Shown: in pieces, positions 3,987 to 6,855 of the stretch | Position numbering within the stretch: the first letter of the stretch is position 1 | Layout of the letters: each line of letters starts with the position of its first letter | Origin: an uncultured Clostridia bacterium | Lineage (GTDB): Bacteria > Bacillota > Clostridia > Christensenellales > UBA3700 | Assembly: GCA_947176115.1 (NCBI GenBank) | Contig: CAMWPK010000079.1 | Location: forward strand, 1 to 6,855 | Length of the DNA: 6,855 bases | Direction of reading: 5' to 3' | Notes under the pieces: model-generated | Database searches by the model: none | The model's input: the letters and a program-made list of their open reading frames with translations, nothing else | What the model was told of the DNA's origin: nothing | Made by a program: the position numbers and the translations under genes

Positions 3987-6785
3987 TTATTCTTCGACAG
4001 ATTTTTTATCGCTGTCTGTGTTATCCGTACTTTCAGCAACAACCGCCGTTATTTCGTCACTGACTACATCGTCGTTTTCTTGGGCATTTTTACTTTCGGA
4101 AGTATCGCTCTCAACATTTACTTTTTCTTCAACGACTGCGCTTTCGTCGGATACTATGATTTCAGGTAGGAGAGTGCCGTCTTGGTTGTAATAGTTGGGA
4201 TTGTACATCAATCTGCCCTTATCCGGATCGCCTTTGCCTTTTTTAATACTGATTGCGCGTTTAATTCTTTCGTCAAAGGAGAGTATAGCAGGGAGCAGTG
4301 TGAATACGAATACGTAACTCATTGCTGTACCTATTGCAAGCAACCTTGTAATTTGACCCACTATCATATTCGTAGTGATTAGGTGTACCAAAGCGCATAC
4401 GCCCATTAGTATCAATGCTGACGTTGTTACGCCAGGCGCGGCTCTGTTGATAGCGTTTTTGATAGATTGTATCGACTTGACGCCTGATTTCTTTTCTTCA
4501 AGATATTTAGTTGTCAACATAATAGCGTAGTCTACTGTTGCGCCAAGTTCTATAGCTGTGACTATTAGATATGCGACAAAGTTTATCGTGTACGCCGGAT
4601 TTACGAGCGACGTAAAGTATACGATAGACAAGTTTATCCAAATACCCGATTCAATTACAAGCATCAGTATCAGCGATAGCTTGAAGTTCTTGAAAGTGAA
4701 GAGGAGTATCAACAGTACTATTATTGCCGATAGCAAAGTTACAAGCAAGAAGTCGTTTGGCGTAACTTCTGCCAACTCGTATGAACCTTGAGCAAGACCT
4801 GTCAAGAATATATCATAGTTTGTCGAGTTGTTCATTAAGTAATCTTTGAAGTCATTGACAGTAGTCAAAGCCGATTGATATTCTTTAGAGGCTTCGTCGT
4901 GGCTTGCCATAATTTCTTTGGCTTCAACGTAATTGCGGTACGCTTGGTCTGCATTATTCTCAAAAGATTCCATAGCGACAAGTTTAATTTCTTTAAGCGC
5001 GTTATAGGAATAATCAGACTCTATTCTATTTGTTACTACGCCCTCGTCATTGGTATTATTAAGCGTAATCGTATAAAGCATATACGCCGTGCCGTCGTCA
5101 GCCGTTCGAATGAAATTGTTGTGCAATCGTTTATAGATTTCGCTTTTTATTGCGCTTTGTTCTACGTTATCAAAATCTTTTTTAGTAAGTATAGTTGCCA
5201 AAGAGAAGACTTCAATTACGTGACTGGTATCTTTGGATACTTTTGCGTTGCCTTTCTCGTCGTAGACAATATTTCCATTGGCATCAAGTACGTAGCCTAC
5301 TTTCTTTACGTTTTCTACAAAAGCCAAGTGCTTATCATAACTTTCCGGACCGTCATAGGGGACGATTACGATAGCTTGGTTGTTTATAGAGCTTGCCATT
5401 TGTTCAGGCAAGTTTGGATTGGGGTTATCCACCGAAGTTGCTACGTAACTCAACGGAACTTGAAGCTGGAAGTAAGCGCAAGGTAGCGCTAAGCCGAGCA
5501 CAAGTACGACTACGATAGCCGCAACCGCAGGGTGAGTGATGCCCTTTGATACAAATTTGAGTTTTGGAGCAAATATCCACTTATGTTTTGTCTTTTTGAT
5601 ACCTTTACTCAATATCAATATAAGTATAGGTTGCAAGAATACTGTTGATAGTAAGGAGAGTATTACGCCCTTAGCCAATACGAAGCCTAGGTCGTAACCT
5701 ATTCCGTAGTCCATAAAGAACAGCGCAAGGAATCCGCCCACTGTCGTAAGCATACTTGCAGATATTGCCGATATGGTTTTCGGCAAGGCGGCGATAAGCG
5801 CGTCTTTAGGTTGAGGATGCAACTTTAATTCTTCATAATAGGTATGCATTAAGAAAATAGAGTAGTCCATTGCTATTGCAAGTTGCAATATCGTAGCGCA
5901 AGAAGACGTAATTGACGAAATTTTACCGACAGGATTTCCGGCAATGATATTCGTACCCATATTGAGAAGAATTGATATGCCGAGCGTCGCTAGGAATATG
6001 AGCGGTTCTAAATAACTTTGCGTAGTAAGTAGTAAGATTACCAAACACACAGCTACCGCTACAAGTATAAACTTAGGCATGTCGCCAAGTGACGATTTTA
6101 GAATATTGCGAGCGTTTTGCGCGTTACCGCCTATGTAATACCAATCGTCAATGTTATCAGGTCCTATGCCGTCCTTAGCGTCAATATGTTTTTGAATATA
6201 ACTAATATTGTCTGTATATTCTCCGTGAATGACCTTGTCAATTAAGTCCAAAGCGTCAATGGTTTCTTGGTCGCCTCCGGCAGTCTTAAAGTACAGGGCA
6301 ATAATATATGTGGTCACGTCCACGTCTTTCCTTTCGACTTTGCCTTCCGCCGTAGTTGTGGTATATGTATAAGTAGTCGTCTTAACAAACTTTTCTTTTA
6401 TGTTGGCGAGAGCTTGGTCGGTGTCTACCAATTCGCCAATCATGTCGTTGCTTTCAAGTTCGCTAAAAGTACCGAGCCACACGACTTTAGAGAGGACGTT
6501 GGGACCCAATTCTAGGTCAATTGCCCACTGAATTTGGCTGACGATTTTCTTGACGTCATCTTGGGTTGCATAAGAGATTGCAAGGTTACAGTCACCTATA
6601 ATATTGTATTCGTTTTCCAAAATACTTTTTGATATTATAGTATCGCTGTTCTTGTCAAGATAGGTAATTAAGTCGCTTTCTTTTTGGACAAAAATAAATC
6701 CGACTACAGAAAGTACCATCAAAACTACGAAAGTAATGATTATTACTTTTCTGTGGTTCATTATCCATTTTGATAATTTTTGCAT
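3987..6785 (-). CDS. MMPL-family (RND superfamily) membrane transporter
   Basis: This is a 932-residue membrane protein with the internally duplicated MMPL layout. TM1 is near residues 13-33, followed by a large outer loop (about 34-235) with a Thr-rich stretch at 136-145. TM2-TM6 lie at about 236-393 and TM7 at 417-438. A second outer loop (439-676), partly helical near 600-650, precedes TM8-TM12 at about 677-836. Each half carries the family's intramembrane Asp-Tyr pair (AMDYSIF, D307-Y308; TVDYAIM, D752-Y753). In mycobacterial MmpL3 the matching pairs relay protons, so proton-driven export is inferred. Known relatives move lipids, lipopeptides or similar hydrophobic molecules; the cargo here is unknown. 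The last 96 residues are an acidic cytoplasmic tail. The ATG at 6785 was chosen for its AGGAG; upstream extension to a TTG at 6845 would overlap the -35 box. The gene is alone, with its own promoter and terminator. Confidence 0.93.
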   Translation of the reverse strand: MQKLSKWIMNHRKVIIITFVVLMVLSVVGFIFVQKESDLITYLDKNSDTIISKSILENEYNIIGDCNLAISYATQDDVKKIVSQIQWAIDLELGPNVLSKVVWLGTFSELESNDMIGELVDTDQALANIKEKFVKTTTYTYTTTTAEGKVERKDVDVTTYIIALYFKTAGGDQETIDALDLIDKVIHGEYTDNISYIQKHIDAKDGIGPDNIDDWYYIGGNAQNARNILKSSLGDMPKFILVAVAVCLVILLLTTQSYLEPLIFLATLGISILLNMGTNIIAGNPVGKISSITSSCATILQLAIAMDYSIFLMHTYYEELKLHPQPKDALIAALPKTISAISASMLTTVGGFLALFFMDYGIGYDLGFVLAKGVILSLLSTVFLQPILILILSKGIKKTKHKWIFAPKLKFVSKGITHPAVAAIVVVLVLGLALPCAYFQLQVPLSYVATSVDNPNPNLPEQMASSINNQAIVIVPYDGPESYDKHLAFVENVKKVGYVLDANGNIVYDEKGNAKVSKDTSHVIEVFSLATILTKKDFDNVEQSAIKSEIYKRLHNNFIRTADDGTAYMLYTITLNNTNDEGVVTNRIESDYSYNALKEIKLVAMESFENNADQAYRNYVEAKEIMASHDEASKEYQSALTTVNDFKDYLMNNSTNYDIFLTGLAQGSYELAEVTPNDFLLVTLLSAIIVLLILLFTFKNFKLSLILMLVIESGIWINLSIVYFTSLVNPAYTINFVAYLIVTAIELGATVDYAIMLTTKYLEEKKSGVKSIQSIKNAINRAAPGVTTSALILMGVCALVHLITTNMIVGQITRLLAIGTAMSYVFVFTLLPAILSFDERIKRAISIKKGKGDPDKGRLMYNPNYYNQDGTLLPEIIVSDESAVVEEKVNVESDTSESKNAQENDDVVSDEITAVVAESTDNTDSDKKSVEE

Positions 6786-6792
6786 AGCAAAA

Positions 6793-6797
6793 CTCCT
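6793..6797 (-). promoter_or_regulatory. Ribosome binding site that decides the MMPL start
   Basis: AGGAG on the minus strand lies seven bases before the ATG at 6785. The resulting protein begins MQKLSKWIMNHRKV, a short basic cytoplasmic end directly before TM1, as expected for this family. The 20 extra codons available upstream have no comparable site. Confidence 0.85.
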
Positions 6798-6816
6798 AAA
6801 ATTTTTATTCATATAT

Positions 6817-6845
6817 AATATATCAAAATATCTAATTTTTTTCAA
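6817..6845 (-). promoter_or_regulatory. Sigma-A-type promoter of the MMPL gene
   Basis: On the minus strand, TTGAAA (6845-6840) and TATATT (6822-6817) each match consensus at 5 of 6 positions and are separated by exactly 17 bases. Transcription would start near 6810, giving a leader of about 25 bases with the ribosome binding site. The region is very AT-rich, so a chance match is possible, but spacing and placement fit well. Confidence 0.62.
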
Positions 6846-6855
6846 TAATATTAGG

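Noticed and set aside
4558..6515. Plus-strand open frames of 77-203 codons inside the MMPL gene
   Set aside because: They are antisense to a clear 12-helix transporter and have no family resemblance or start signals. Their hydrophobic look comes from the complement of membrane-helix codons.

Overview
The window looks like chromosomal DNA of a low-to-moderate-GC Gram-positive bacterium, most likely an uncultured anaerobic member of Clostridia. The reasons are a bacterial-type pyruvate phosphate dikinase, strong AGGAGG-type ribosome binding sites, sigma-A-like promoters, a lipoprotein signal peptide and a Firmicutes-style MMPL transporter. Lineage is inferred from gene content only. The standard bacterial code fits: TAA ends ppdK and the transporter gene, and TGA ends the regulator gene.

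Four loci alternate in direction (+, -, +, -). (1) Bases 1-2648, plus strand: ppdK, missing about its first seven codons at the left edge, otherwise intact with its catalytic His and Cys. (2) Bases 2649-2746: a strong hairpin terminator, A-rich on one side and T-rich on the other, between convergent genes. (3) Bases 2747-2959, minus strand: a 70-residue Xre/Cro-type repressor. (4) Bases 2960-3063: a compact divergent control region with an exact 11-bp inverted repeat. Each arm belongs to its own palindrome, and one palindrome lies between the -35 and -10 boxes of the rightward promoter. (5) Bases 3064-3915, plus strand: a lipoprotein of unknown function whose frame is broken by one in-frame TAA after codon 38. 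(6) Bases 3916-3986: a second, perfect 11-bp bidirectional terminator. (7) Bases 3987-6785, minus strand: a complete 12-helix MMPL/RND-superfamily exporter of 932 residues. Its own promoter is at the right edge.

ppdK (central carbon metabolism) and the MMPL transporter appear to be independent units. The most interesting part is the middle: a tiny repressor and a divergently transcribed lipoprotein sharing two operators about three helical turns apart, with the lipoprotein gene interrupted by one stop codon. That could be a decaying gene, a sequence error or, less likely, recoding. I see no RNA genes, CRISPR arrays, insertion sequences or phage genes. No stretch above 300 bases lacks a gene.
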